Shown piece after piece: positions 44,422 to 56,989 of a stretch of 64,000 nucleotides of DNA; position 1 is the first letter of the stretch, and each line of letters opens with the position of its first letter. The notes beneath the pieces were generated by a model, which made no database searches, was not told where the DNA came from, and saw nothing but the letters and a program-made list of their open reading frames with translations. The position numbers were made by a program, and so were the translations under genes. This stretch comes from Portulaca oleracea. Taxonomy: Eukaryota > Streptophyta > Magnoliopsida > Caryophyllales > Portulacaceae. The DNA lies in contig CM055872.1 of the NCBI GenBank assembly GCA_029582165.1, positions 49,551,695-49,615,694 of the forward strand, written 5' to 3'.

Positions 44422-44782
44422 TTTGTTTGGTTGTTATCGGGGGGGGGGGGGGGAAGGGTATTAGAGGGGAGGGAAGGGGAGGGGAGGGGAGGGGAGGAGA
44501 CTTATTTCTATCTTGTTTGGATTATAAGTGGAGGGGAGTGAAAGGTAAGAGGGGTTAATTGTTGTGTTTGGATTAGAAAATTGAGGGAAGGAGGGGGAAG
44601 GAAGAAAAATGAAGTAATTATTATATTAATAAAGTTATTATTATTTTTTTAAACATAATGAGTTCCCCTCCCCTCCATTAACCCTCATATTAGGAGTTAA
44701 TGAAAAAAATGTTAATAGAAGGGAATGGGGGTTAATGATTCCCCTCCCCTCCTATTATTTTTGCCAAACAAGATGAAATGGA
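44422..44782. mobile_element. Possible MITE with G-rich subterminal arms
   Basis: It starts 'gtttgtttggttgtta' and ends 'tttgccaaacaag', with 'ggggaggggaggggagg' on the left and 'cccctcccctcc' on the right. A run of 14 or more G's (from about 44,440) and following G-clusters could form a G-quadruplex. Target duplication was not found. Confidence 0.45.
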
Positions 44783-45561
44783 GTTAATTAATATATCAAA
44801 AAAGCTAATTGCATAGAATTTGAACCACCAAAACTGTACAGAATGTACAGTCAGCAAGTTTATTTTTGTTACTTACAATATAAATATACTAAGTAATTAA
44901 AAAATACCCCAAAAGAAAAAAAAGCGCCAGATCAAAGGCAATATTTGCCGCCAGAATCAGCCGCCAGAACCCAGAAAATAGCAATAAGCCGTCGAACCCA
45001 AAATAATAGCATTAGGTCTTCCTTCAGATCCTGAAAAAAAAAAGTTTGACATTGTTTTGACTTTCAAGCAATCTGTCATCTTGGACTTTGGCCAACAAAA
45101 GAGATTGAGGTCGGTTCCATCCTTCTATCCTCTTGTCTTTCGACACTACATGTTCTGTTTAATTGAACAACAAAAAATCAGGCATTGTTTTGATTGAATA
45201 ATAATAATTAGACTAATCATTATCATAAAACATAATTAATTAAATTATTAATTAATCAATGAAAGTAATTATTTTACTGTGTCGTCTACTTGATGAATGC
45301 AATTATATTGTTGTGTTCTTTGCTTTTTGAATTGCTTGATTGCTGATGTTTTAGGTATAATTAAATCTTTAATTAATCTCACTTTTTTATTAAGTGCATG
45401 TGCCCATCTATATTTGTATCTATTTATTTGAATCTTTGTTTATGAATTCAATATCATAGAAAATCCAATTTGTTAATTTACAATATTGAATGACTCGTAT
45501 AATATGCTCCTTTGTAAGTTTTGAAGTGAATGCAGTACTTTGATGTGTTTTTTAAATATAG
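44783..45561 (+). other. 5' flank and probable 5' UTR/intron of the FAR1-related gene
   Basis: The region ends in 'ttttttaaatatag' directly before the ATG at 45562, which looks like a 3' splice acceptor, so the leader is probably split. Less AT-rich sequence at about 44,930-45,030 could be the first, non-coding exon. No clear TATA box was identified. Confidence 0.4.
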
Positions 45562-45569
45562 ATGGATAT

Positions 45570-47323
45570 TGTTTAGACCCGCTTTCGCGTCTAAATACCG
45601 CCTAAATTCTTTGACTTGTCTCGTAGCTCGTTTTAATAACTTTTAATGCGTTTTGTTTATTTTTTGTAGTTTCCGAAGGTTTTACTCAATACGAGGCTAA
45701 ATGGGCTATTTTTGCACTAATCTTGGGGATCCCGAGATTCCCTAAGATTCCCCGAGCCCTGGTCGTGTCAAAGGCAGCGGAATCGGAAAGGCCGATTATG
45801 TCGAAAGCGCGGAAACGCAAGTGCAAGCTCCCAGGCGTCAAAAGGTAGCCCCCACGACCAATTCCGTAGCGAGCGCTACGCCCTGAAGTAATCAAGTGGC
45901 CGAGATAGACCGTGACCACGGTCACCTTGATCGTAGCCACGGTCAGATTGAAGCCAAACGCCCAAAAGGAGGAGTTGCAGCCGAGATGGACTGTGGTCAC
46001 AGTCAACCTGACCGTAGCCACGGTGAGCATACTACCCTGCCCAAGGAAGAAGTTGGCCGAAGGAGACCGTGGCCACGGTCTCCCATGACCGTAGCCACGG
46101 CAGTGCGAAGGAGCGAAGAATTGCCAACCCTAAATCGCCTACACCGTGCCCACGGTGACTCGGTACAGCGAAGAGAAGAGGGAACTTTCCTGCCTTACGC
46201 AGGACCGTGGCCACGGTCACCTTGACCGTGCCCACGGTCCCCTGCGGACACAGTTTTGTCTGTAGTGTTTAAGTGATGAGTTTTGAGTAACAACCTTAGT
46301 TACTATTTATTGTTTTAAGTCATTTTAGCAGAGAGACATTTTTTTATCAATCTTTAGACAATCCTTAATCATCTTTTACCTAGCTTTTATGATACTTTTA
46401 GCCTTCTATTATCACATTGATTAGAGAGTTAGTGAAGATTTTGCTGAGTTATCGATTCTTGTTCTGGATTCTCTCAAGTTTTATTTCAAGTTTGAAGATT
46501 ATTATCATATTTGGAGCATTTATTATTCAGAGTTTTTGCTTTTTGTCATCAATCAATGAGTATTTCTTAACCCTTCTCTCTTTTATTTCATAGTTCATCT
46601 ATTTATCTCTCTTTTGCTTTTGTTGTTTTTATTGATTTTGTTGATTGTTTGTTGTCATCTTGTTTATCTTTTTAAGCATGATTAATGTTGTTAATGTTAG
46701 TATCATGATAGTTAGGATGTTTAGTGGCTAGAACCCTAATGGGTTAGGGAGATATTAAGGGTGTGAATGGGTGATTAGGTTTGGGTTAGCAATATTAGTG
46801 AGTAACTAGTTAGGAAATCAATTTCCCAACCCTATCCTTCCCTTAAGTGGGATGTAATTGGGTGCGAAAACATCCCGACTACATCCAATGCTTGTTGGAA
46901 GGTAAGAATTGGGATAGTTAGTGTTCTAGTTCGTGAACACGAATAGAAACTAACTAGGAAATTCCATTTAATCGACTCCCTGGGTCTGTCAATGGACTTT
47001 GGGGAAGTCAATCCGGACTATCCTTGAAAAAGGAAGCCCGGTGGATATTTTCCAACCGAGTTACCATTTGATTTCCCTTTCTCGTTACTCTCTTGCTGCG
47101 AAACCCATTTCCGTATCCCCGTTTGCATCCCGAAAGTCTCCCGACACCCATTGTCTCACCTTTTGACCGAACTTAGTGTCTCCTTTGTGCTGTTTTTACC
47201 GCAAAAGTCTATCTCCCCTTTCTTAATCCTAAACCCTACCTAGAGTTACGTAATTGCTGTGAAGGCCCCTAGCTCCCTGTGGAAGAACGATAGTACCGAG
47301 GTCTAACAACCCTGTGTGCAACA
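45570..47323 (+). repeat. Athila 5' LTR
   Basis: 1,754 bp with nine copies of the ACCGTGRCCACGGT-type palindrome in 45,908-46,239. The second half is AT-rich and ends 'aacaaccctgtgtgcaaca'. Confidence 0.93.
45908..46240. repeat. Palindromic motif array in 5' LTR
   Basis: Near-palindromes start at 45909, 45930, 45990, 46011, 46066, 46088, 46143, 46204 and 46225. Eight of nine form pairs with starts 21 bp apart (22 in one pair). The left member is usually CCGTGRCCACGG and the right member CCGTAGCCACGG or CCGTGCCCACGG. Confidence 0.92.
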
Positions 47324-47326
47324 AAA

Positions 47327-47344
47327 TGGCGCCGTTGCCGGGGA
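47327..47344 (+). other. Primer-binding site (tRNA-Asp type)
   Basis: TGGCGCCGTTGCCGGGGA begins 3 bases after the LTR; this primer site is characteristic of Athila-clade elements. Confidence 0.9.
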
Positions 47345-47461
47345 GCAAGCGCCCCTTTTAGTTTTACCTTTCTCTACGTGTGTTTGTTTAGGATGTTTTT
47401 ACCTTGCTGAGTCGAGTCTAGAGTCCCTTAGGGCTACTTACAACATTTGTTTGTTTAGTGC

Positions 47462-49401
47462 ATGCGCAGAAGAGACTTAATACCTCTTGTACCTTTTGAC
47501 CCGTAAATCGAAAGGACTGCACGACGCAACAATGCCGCAAACGCCCGTCGGCGTCTTCTCGAGCGACAACAGCAAGAGGCTATGGTAGAACCTCGTACCC
47601 TCCTGTCATTCGCATCACCTTCGACGGGTACGGGAGACTCTCCTATTGTTTTGCCCGATCTCCCCGATGGGATTGTCTTCGAGGTCAAGCCGAATTTCCT
47701 TCACCTCATTGAGCAATCTAAGTTCCATGGGTTTGACTCAGAGAACCCCATCAACCGTATTTCCAACTTCTTGGAGAGATGCAGCATGATCAGAATGCAA
47801 GGAGTTTCGGAAGAATACATCCATCTTAAGTTCTTCCTATTTTCTCTCGCGGGGAAAGCTCGAGGGTGGCTTGATAATTGCAACCCGAACACTTTCCGGA
47901 CTTGGGACGTCCTGAGTCAAGCATTTTTTAGGAGGCTTTTCCCGCCGATGGAGACCGCTCGCCTACGAACGGAGATCATGAACTTTCGACAACAACTGGG
48001 CGAGTCTTTGTTCGAAGCTTGGGAGAGATACAAAGGACTCCAACGAGCGTGCCCGCACCATAATCTCCCGGCCGCTCTTATTCTACATACTTTCTACGAG
48101 GGTCTCTCGATGAATACGTAGCAATCGATCGATAACGCCTCGGGAGGTCTTTTTCTAAGTAAGACCCCCGACCAAGCCAATGCTCTTTTAGCTCAAATGG
48201 CATAGAATGCTTGCAACTGGGGAGGAAATTCAAGGGAGGTGACAAGTTGTGCTGATAGCGAGAATTTGGGGTATCTTATCAAGGACATGCAAAAGACAAT
48301 GCAACAACTTTCTCAGGACATGGCCGAGATGAAGACAACCCAACCACTCAAGCCAATTATGGAGGTTAAATCTTCCATTCCTTCACCTTCGTCCACCTCG
48401 GTGTTGCATTGTGAGGTATGTGGGGGAGGACATACAATTTCGAGTGCCAAACAGAGTTGGTATCCAATGAGCAAGAAAATGCTTTATATCGGCAAAACCT
48501 CTCTTACTACATCAATGATCCCGTTCGCCCTCAAGGAAACCCATCATATGTTCCTCCGGGATTTTCCTACCCTAACCAAGCCCAAAATCATCAACGTCAA
48601 AATCGAAACCGCCCTCATCAACAAGCTCCCCCATACCAAAATCAAGCCTACCATCAAATTCCACAATCCTACCAACAACAACCCCCTCCACAAATGAGCC
48701 AAGAGATGGACTTCATGCAAAAATGTCTCAAGAATCAAGAGATGTTCAATGCCGCCCAATTGAAACAAAATGAGGTTCTTAATGCTAGCCAAAGGATGCT
48801 TGAGACCCAATTGGCTCAACTTGCTCAACATGTCTCCAACTTCCAATCTCAACCTTCATCTTCTTCCAAGGGTCTACCTAGCCAACCCCAACAAAATCCT
48901 AAGGGGCACATCAATGCTATCACATTGAGGAGCGGTAAGGAGATCGATGGCCTTGGGATGGTAGTGGAAGATGTCTTGGGTGATAAGGAGGGCGATGTGG
49001 TGGATGTTGAAGAAGAGGAGGATTTGATTGAAGAAAGGGAGAGTGAGTTAGTCTTGGGCAAGGGAGTTGGTGAAGTGCAAGAGGAAGAACTGGGAGAATC
49101 AAGCAAAGAGAGAGAAGAGATAGAGAGATTGAGAAAAGGGAAAGGGAGAATAGAAGAAGAAGAATCAATCCCAACCATGGAGAAACCAAAGTTACCACCG
49201 GTGCCTTTCCCCGAGCGGCTGATAAAACCAAAGTCCGATGCAAAATTTTCGAAGTTCATTGAGATGCTTAAGAAGCTTCAAGTTAACATCCCGTTCCTTG
49301 ATGCCATTTCCGAAGTCCCATCCTTCAAGAAACATTTGAAGGAGCTTCTAACGAGCAAGAGGAGAATCCAAGAGAAAGCTACCATTCACTTGACGGCGAA
49401 T
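47462..49401 (+). pseudogene. Athila gag
   Basis: The frame opens at ATG 47462 and has in-frame stops at 47504, 48119 and about 48202. The capsid-type Retrotrans_gag region is clear (KFHGFDSENPINRISNFLER, FFLFSLAGKARGWLD, ESLFEAWERYKGLQ). A one-base shift near 48,420 splits the CCHC knuckle (CEVCGGGH, with the last Cys in the next frame). A Gln/Pro/Asn-rich segment and an acidic Glu-rich segment (about 48,985-49,165) follow. The same frame continues into protease. Confidence 0.9.
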
Positions 49402-49780
49402 TGTAGTGCCATCATCGATAACAAATCACCGGAGAAACTAGCCGACCCTGGGAGTTTTTCTATTCCATGCACCATCGGTGATATGAGAATTGGCCGTGCC
49501 TTATGTGATCTAGGAGCAAGTGTGAGTGTCATGCCTCACTAAATATGCAAGAAGTTGAACCTTGATGATCTAGCTCCTACCACTATAAACCTTCAATTGG
49601 CCGACCGTTCCGTACGAAGACCCTTGGGGATATTGGAAGATATCCCGGTGCAAGTAGGGTGATTCTTGATCCCTTGTGATTTTGTTATCTTGGAGATGGA
49701 GGAGGATAACAACATCCCCATTATTTTGGGAAGGCCGTTCCTTGCTACAACGGGAGCAATTATTGATGTGAAGAATTGAA
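49402..49780 (+). pseudogene. Athila aspartic protease
   Basis: Reads FSIPCTIGDMRIGRALCDLG followed by ASVSVMP, the active-site region with DLGA. The flap and C-terminal region follow ([27 protein letters not shown]). In-frame stops at 49540, about 49661 and 49777 interrupt it. Confidence 0.87.
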
Positions 49781-49782
49781 GT

Positions 49783-50829
49783 ATGTCATTGAATGTTAGG
49801 AATGAAAGTATTATTTTTCAACTTGAGGGGTCGTTGAAAGGTCCTTCATATGGAGACTCATGCTACGCGATTGACATGATGGAATTTCTCGTTGATGAGT
49901 ATATTGAGGAGTCCCATCTACTTGAGTCTACATGTGATGATCCCTTGGGTGCATGCTTATTAGAATCCTTTCAATTTGAGACCGATGGCACCGACATCAC
50001 TTTCTTCACCAACCTTCTTGACTCTTCACCTATGCACGAGGAAATTATTATTGATGAACCTATTATGGAGTGCATGGAGATTCAAGATGCGATCTTCAAA
50101 GGTATGTCTTCCTCCCAAGCTCAATCTTCTATTCCTTTAGATCTTAAACCTTTGCCCCCTTCGCTCCAATATGCTTACTTGGATGATGAAAAATCTTATC
50201 CTGTGATTGTGAATGCAAATTTGAATGATCTTGAATTGTTTAAGTTGCTTGATATGCTTAGGATGCATAGAGGTGCATTAGGTTATAGGATAGAAGATTT
50301 GAAAGGTTTGTCCCCGTCTATTTGCATGCATTCAATTGATTTGCTAGAAGATGCTAAGCCTACCAGGAAACCACAACGTAGATTAAATCCTAACATGCAA
50401 GAAGTGGTTAAAAAGGAGGTAGTGAAGTTGCTCGCTGCTGGGATCATCTTCCCCATCGCAAATAGCGAATGGGTAAGCCCGGTTCAGTGTATGCCAAAAA
50501 AGGGTGGGATGACCGTAATTGAAAATGATAAGAAAGAATTAGTAAGTACCCGAACTGTGACTGGTTGGAGAATGTGCATTGACTACCGTCAGCTTAACAA
50601 AGTAACGAAGAAGGACCATTTTCCCCTTCCTTTTATTGACCAGATGCTAGAACGGTTGGCGGGTCATTCACATTTTTGCTTCTTAGATGGATATTCCGGG
50701 TTCTTTCAAATCCCAATCCACCCCTCACACCAAGAAAAAACCACCTTCACTTGCCCATACGGGACATTTGCTTACCGTCGCATGCCATTTGGTTTATGTA
50801 ATGCCCCTGGACTTTTTAACGTTGTATGA
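49783..50829 (+). pseudogene. Athila RT, N-terminal part
   Basis: A 348-codon frame. The first 190 codons link protease and RT. RT begins near PQRRLNPNMQEVVKKEVVKL and includes WVSPVQCMPKKGGM, GWRMCIDYRQLNKVTKKDHF and YGTFAYRRMPFGLCNAP. It ends at a TGA (50827) caused by a frameshift just before the catalytic block. Confidence 0.9.
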
Positions 50830-52238
50830 TGGCTATTTTTAGCAATTTCATTGAGAAATGCATGGAGGTTTTTATGGATGACTTTTCTGTGTACGGTAAT
50901 TCTTTTGATGACTGTTTGCTAAACCTGGAAAAAGTATTAACTCATTGTGAAGAAGTGGATCTAGTACTCAACTGGGAGAAATGCCACTTTATGGTGGAAC
51001 AAGGTATTGTTTTGGGTCACTTAATCTCTTCAAAGGGCATCGAGGTGGATAAGGCGAAGGTTGAGGTCATAGAGCGCCTACCACCCCCAGTTTTTGTTAA
51101 GGGGGTGCGTAGCTTCCTTGGACATGCCGGCTTCTACAGCCGGTTCGTCAAGGACTTTTCGAAAATCGCTCGACCTCTAACCAACCTCTTATGCAAAGAT
51201 GCTCCTTTCATTTTTACTGATGAGTATCTTGAGTCGTTTTACAGATTGAAGCAGGCTTTGATTTCCGCCCCGGTGGTTCAACCTCCAGACTGGACACTAC
51301 CATTTGAGATTATGGCCGACGCCAGTGACTTTGCCGTGGGGGCGTGTTTGACCCAAGTGGTGGACAAGAAGCCGAGGGTTATCTATTACACAAGCCATGC
51401 GCATGATAGTGCCCAAAGAAACTACACCACCACGGAAAAAGAACTTTTGGCGATCGTTTTTGCACTCAACAAGTTTCGGCAGTACCTTATGCTCTCGAAG
51501 GTAGTAGTCTACACGGATCATGCCGCTATCAAATACTTGATGGGAAGGAAGGAGACAAAGCCGAGGCTAATACGGTGGGTCTTGCTCATGCAAGAATTCG
51601 ATTTGGAAATCCGTGACAAGGCGGGCACGAAGAATGTCGTGGCCGATCACCTCTCGAGGATTCTTGTCGACTTGGAGGACACCCAACTGATTGTTGATGC
51701 TTTCGCGGACGAGCGACTTTTGGTGATTAGCTCTCATCCTTGGTATGCGGATATTGTGAATTATTTGGCAAGCGAAGTGATTCCCCAACACTTGAACCAT
51801 CACCAAAAGAAGAAATTTCTCCACGACATGAAGCATTATTATTGGGATGATCCCTTCCTTTTCCGGCTTTGCAATGACATGATGTACCGGCGATGTATTC
51901 CCGAGAGTGATGTGCAATCTATTTTCACTCATTGTCACGAGTTTCTGGTGGGAGGTCACGGTGGCTCCCAAAAAACGGCGGCGAGGGTTCTACAAGCCGG
52001 GTATTGGTGGCCAACTCTTTTTCGTGACGCCCATTTGCATGTCAAGCAATGTGATAGATGTCAACGATCCGGAAACATCTCCAGGAAAAATGAAGCACCG
52101 TTGAACTATATTCTTGAAGTTGAAGTCTTCGATGTATGGGGGTTAGACTTCATGGGACCTTTCCCGTCATCAAGAGGTTTCCAATACATCCTAGTGGCGG
52201 TGGATTATGTCTCAAAGTGGGTCGAAGCCGTACCATGA
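50826..52238 (+). pseudogene. Athila RT C-terminus, RNase H and integrase N-terminus
   Basis: The frame opens at [20 protein letters not shown], whose FMDD is the RT catalytic box. RNase H follows with [37 protein letters not shown] and VADHLSRI. The integrase zinc region ([21 protein letters not shown]) and first core Asp ([10 protein letters not shown]) end the frame at TGA 52236-52238. The stretch is otherwise open for 470 codons. Confidence 0.92.
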
Positions 52239-53027
52239 GTGAGGTGCGATGGGAAGTCCGTTTCGAGATTCTTGAAAAAGACCCTATTTCCAAGATTCGG
52301 CATTCCAAGGGTCATCATTAGTGACAACGGTTCCTATTTCATTGAGAAGAAGTTCGAGTCTCTTTTGGCAAAGTACGGCATAAATCATAAGAATGGACTA
52401 CCTTATCATCCACAAACATAAGGTCAAGTGGAAATCTCAAACCATGCCATCAAGGAGATCCTAGAGAAGACGGTCAACTCTTCGAGGAAAGATTGGGTAG
52501 AAAAGTTGGATGAAGTGTTGTGGGCATACCGCACCGCCTACAAGACTTCGATCGGTACTACTCCCTACCGTCTCGTCTACGGGAAGGCGTGTCACTTTCC
52601 CGTGGAGCTTGAGCATAAGACCATGTGGGCAATCAAGAAGTTGAACTTCGATCTTAAGGCGACCGGAAGTAGTCGGTTATTTCAACTGGAAGAACTTAAG
52701 GAGTTGAGGCATCATGCATATGAGAACAACATGATCTACAAAGAAAGAACCAAAGCATGGCACGACAAGAGGTTGAACCGGCGTGAGTTTGTGGTAGGCG
52801 ATAGGGTTCTCATCTTCAACTCGAGGCTAAAGTTATTCTCTGGGAAATTGAGATCACGATGGTCCGGTCCATTCGAAATTGTGAAAATTCTTCGCGCCGG
52901 AGTGGTTGAATTGAGGAATGCACAAGGGCAGTGTTTCAAAGCAAACTCATCGAAGCTTAAACTGTACATCATGGGCGAGGAATATGCCGGGACAGTTGTG
53001 GTGTATCTTGAGAATTTTGAGGATTAA
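52239..53027 (+). pseudogene. Athila integrase core and C-terminus
   Basis: In frame with the preceding part. It has ISDNGSYF (second Asp) and [14 protein letters not shown] (Glu) after a TAA at about 52419 (PQT-stop-GQVE). The region from 52428 is open: [34 protein letters not shown] and [11 protein letters not shown]. No chromodomain is evident. Confidence 0.9.
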
Positions 53028-53460
53028 AAAGCATCGGGAAAGGTCGAGCTAGGACCTATAAAAAACAAGCACTTGGGAGAGGTAAGACTTACTTCCCCTT
53101 CTTTTAGTATTTTCTTTCATTTTCTTTCATTTTATTTCCCTTGTTTTAGCATTTTCATTTTCCTTAGTGTTTACGGAAAAATTTGAGAAAAAGAAAGAGA
53201 AAATAGAAAAAAAAATTAGAAAAAAACTGAAGAAAATTAGAAAAGATTAAAAAGAAACGAAGAAAAAATTGAGAGCGAGAGTGAAAATAAAGAGAGGCTC
53301 TATGAGGGTCGGGATTTGAATGTTATTTTTGAGTGATAGGGAAGTTCCCTTTGATGATAAATTGAGTGAGGAAAACAAAGGAGTGGATAATAAGAGGGTA
53401 GATTTTAGGACTTAACGTGTTTTTCCAAATTTTGAGCTTTGTAGGTACAGGAGCTGGGCC
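53028..53460. other. Post-integrase spacer of Athila
   Basis: Purine-rich A/G sequence (53,175-53,300) and AT-rich sequence with no open frame of interest. Confidence 0.5.
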
Positions 53461-53467
53461 GAAAGGG

Positions 53468-53740
53468 ATCGTGACCACGGTGGGTTTCACCGCAGCCACG
53501 GTCAGATTATGGAAAGTGTTCCCAGTTTTCCCCTGGCCGAAGTTGACCGTGACCACGGTGGGTTTCACCGCAGCCACGGTCTCATCGCAGCTGTTCCTTG
53601 GAAAAATCTCTTCCCGAAGATCACCGTGACCACGATCGATGTTACCGTAGCCACGGTGACTACCCTGCAATTTTTCCCTCTTTTTCCCTAGCCCGAGCCA
53701 CACCGTGCCCACGGTCAAATCGACCATGGCCACGGTGAGT
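53468..53740. repeat. Internal palindromic motif array of Athila
   Basis: Eight copies of the LTR motif start at 53468/53489, 53546/53567, 53623/53644 and 53702/53723. That is four pairs, each exactly 21 bp apart. The pairs are separated by unrelated sequence of variable length, so this is not a simple copy of the LTR. Confidence 0.93.
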
Positions 53741-54305
53741 CGAATTTCTGCGAATTATGTCGGGGCTTCATACTCATTTCCCTTCATTTCTCTTTCATTT
53801 CCTTCCACTCCCTCACATTCGAAAATCACTCCCCAACCCTAAAACCCTAAATTCCTTGCAAAATTTGACAAATTCATCATCAATCCTTCCATTTCTCTCC
53901 AATCTCCCCCGCGATTCTAACCCTAGCTGCACTGCCTGCGTTTTTCCGCCATTTTTCGGTCCTCCTCAAGCAAATTTCTGGGTTCTTTGTTCCTTGTGGG
54001 GCTCGAAAATAGCAAGAGAAGTCTTCAAAGTCTTCAACTTAGGTATTCCTTGATTGTTGGGGTATCAATCTTTGCTTTTCTTGCTATTTTGGGTTGAATT
54101 CTGTGCAATTTTCTTGTGTTTTTGGTTGGATGACTTTGGGGTTGAATTTGGGGTTGTATTTGGTTAAATTTGAAGTTGAGATTTGGAGTGTTTTGGTGAA
54201 GTATTGAATTGGGTTTTGTGGTTGATTGCAATTTGTGGTTGCTCGGGAATTTTTGGGTAGTATTTCGTTGTTGTGGTGGTTGTGTGTTGTTTTTCAGTGC
54301 AATCA

Positions 54306-55690
54306 ATGGGTCGTGCTAAACGTGCCCGGACCGAACCGGAACCAACCCCTGTCCCATCGACCTCTGCTGAGCCCGATAAGACCCGGTACAAGGGTTAACC
54401 GACCTCCATCATTCAATGCGACCCGATGGTTAAGGTTACCTTCCGGGACGATATGCACAAGGCGAGGTACGAGCGGCTAAAGAAGCGGAAGATTTGTGCT
54501 CCGGACCTCTATCATGAAGAGACGGCCAAAGATATATTGTGTAAACCGAGCATGGATTTCTTCATCAAAACTATGGGTTGGGAGGTCTTCGCCACCATCA
54601 ATGAGCCGATTATCGAACAACCGGTGCTCGAGTTCCTTAGCTCCTTGGTTGTAAAGGAAGACGACACATCCCAAGCCTCTTTCTCATACATTGTGGCCAA
54701 GAAGGAGGTCGAATGTACGCTCAAGGATCTTTGTAATGCGTTAGGCCTACCCGAGGACGGAATATTCTACGGCGAGGTTGTTAACTTCAATGAACAAGAG
54801 GCAATGCGTGATCTCACCTGCTGGAGGAGGCGCTATCCCAAGGTTCGAACTTCAAAAGCACAATACTATTGCCCGAGCAACTCTAAGGCCCGGGATTTTT
54901 GTAACCTCAGCGTCCGTATCTTCCACCGCATCATCTTAAACTCTGTTTTTGGCCGTGATGCCGGGCGATCAAGCATCCGGAAGGACGACCTCTTCGTCCT
55001 CTACAACGCCATTAACGGTCGCCGAGTCAACACCGGCTCCTGCATCCTCCATTGTCTCCGAGAAATAAGCCTCGAAACCCGAAACATGACCATTGGTATA
55101 GGTCACATCATCACCCATCTCCTAAGGAAACAAGGGTTCGAGTCTTACCTCAACAAGTGGACTCCACGGTTTTTCCCCGATCCTATCGACGGTGTTCGCC
55201 TGCAAAAGATGGAATTCTTGGAGAAAAACAAGACACGAACATTCTACCGTCACGAGAACGAGCCCCATAGCGTCGTCGTCCATTTGGGTGATGACAATGC
55301 CGTGCAATGTCTAGATGTCACCGACAAACGAAATTGATCGTGTGGCCAAACTTATGCGGATCGTTTTGCGGTGGGTGGTCCCGGGGAGCCCGAGGAGGAA
55401 GGTGACGAAGAAGAAGAGGCAGAGGAAGAAGAGGATGAGGAAGAGGAGGAAGAGGGAGAACAAGCACAAGGGGACGAAGCCGAGCCGAGTCAAGTGCGGG
55501 ACGCCGCTCTTGAACGCATCAGCGAGCAACTCCAGGAGCTTCATGATGAGTTTCAAGAACAACGGGAGCTCATCCAAAACCAACAGACGTTGATTTAAAA
55601 CTTGCAAGGGTTGATCGAAACCCAACAGGAGATGCTTGCTAGCATCTAATCGCAACTCCAACCCCGTCATCCTCCGGGAGGGTCCGCTTG
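54306..55690 (+). pseudogene. Athila third ORF (Athila ORF1-type / env-position protein)
   Basis: It opens at ATG 54306 with a basic start (MGRAKRARTEPEP) that could act as a nuclear-localisation signal; TAA at about 54396 follows. The frame 54426-55337 is open for 303 codons with FRDDMHKARYERLKKRKIC and GREASONABLE family traits such as CNLSVRIFHRIILNSVFGR, LFVLYNAINGRRVNTG and HIITHLLRKQGFES, like Athila 'putative plant transposon' proteins. After a TGA at 55335 the same frame continues into an acidic Glu-rich run and a Gln-rich coiled-coil-like tail (ERISEQLQELHDEFQEQREL). I see no clear transmembrane segment, so an envelope function is not supported. Confidence 0.75.
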
Positions 55691-56985
55691 AGGACCGTTT
55701 GTAAGCACTCAACCCCCCACCCGACCTTTATCATCGCTTTTATTTACTTTATTTTGTGAAGTATAAGTGTGGGGGGGTGCTTCTTCGGGGTTTGGATGCG
55801 ATGTCTGATGGTTTTGGTGTGTTGATCTCTCGGTTTCATTAGGCATGTTTTGGCATGATTTTGGGGTTGTTTGGTTATGATGCTCGGGTTTGCCTTGCGT
55901 TGTTGGTCTTTCATGTGTTGTCGGGTTATCCTTTGGTCGTTCGATAGTTATTTTTGTGGAGCGGGAAGTTTGTTTACTTTTGTTTCGGTTGTTTTTTGAT
56001 CACTGATGGTTTGTAAATGAATATTGTTGTGATGAATGCAATGGATCAGGCATTTCGGTTGGTATGTATGGAGTTTCACCCTTATTTCCCGCCTCAATGA
56101 GTGAGACTCGGGGATAAGGCAAGTCATTGGCAATGTACATTTTGTAATTAATTTTGTTTTTCATAGTCTTTTAAGTTAGTTTTTCCTTCCTTTTGTTTTT
56201 GGTCTCGCATGCGAGTTCTATCGATTGTAAGTCGTCTTTTGCTCTAACATCGTTTTGATTCACATGAACGACGACTCTGGATTGCTATTTTAACGCTTTT
56301 GAAGAGTTTGAGGTAATATCTTTCCACCTTACTCTTTTTACGTGAATTCCTATTATGATCCGTCGCATGCTTGGTTTTCTTTTGGGTGGCGAACCCCTGT
56401 GAATGTCTGTGTTGGGTTATATATTGCTATTGGAGCCGTGTGGGCTCGGGTCGCCACCATTTCTACTTGCTAGTTGTTTTGTTTGTGTTTTTGTAGGTTC
56501 TATACCCTTTTCATGTGACTCCTTCCCATAATGAGGACATTGTGGAGTTTTAAGTGTTGGGGGGAGGGGGTATCTTAATGTTTTTGGTAGCACACCTAGT
56601 CTTTTTAGGTCCTTTTTGTTGCTTTAAAGAAGGTGAAAAAGTGCTAAAAATTTGTGTATCACAAAAACAGTTGTGAAAAATGAAAGAGAAAATGGGAAAA
56701 AAGTTGTGAAAAGCCCAAAAAGTGTTTGTTTTTCTTTTAGGAGATGTTCTTGTCCATAATTGTGTAGATAGCCACCTAATTGGTCGAACTAACCGGTTAG
56801 AAGCGGCCGACATGAATGACCATAGGCCTTAGTTTGGATGATTGCCATGAATTATCTCTAATAAACCCCTCTTTTGAATGTGAAAGTGATGCCCTTACCA
56901 TTTACACGCCTGTTTTTGTTCCTTTCTTGCTAAAGTTGGTTGGTCTTAGTAGTCTAATGCTCTTACTCGCGCCTAATAATCTAAT
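55691..56985. other. Athila 3' non-coding region
   Basis: G/T-rich untranslated sequence with 'gtgtgggggggtgc' at about 55,769-55,782, a polypurine-like tract far upstream of the LTR. No gene is recognised. Confidence 0.5.
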
Positions 56986-56989
56986 TGAG

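Noticed and set aside
45896..46225. Plus-strand frame with repeated DRDHGHLDRSHG pattern in the Athila LTR (and 58,322-58,549)
   Set aside because: It arises from the palindromic motif array; both strands are open in more than one frame and the site is non-coding LTR.
54306..55690. Envelope glycoprotein in the Athila third ORF
   Set aside because: No signal peptide or transmembrane segment is visible; the basic N-terminus and acidic/coiled tail argue for a non-envelope protein.
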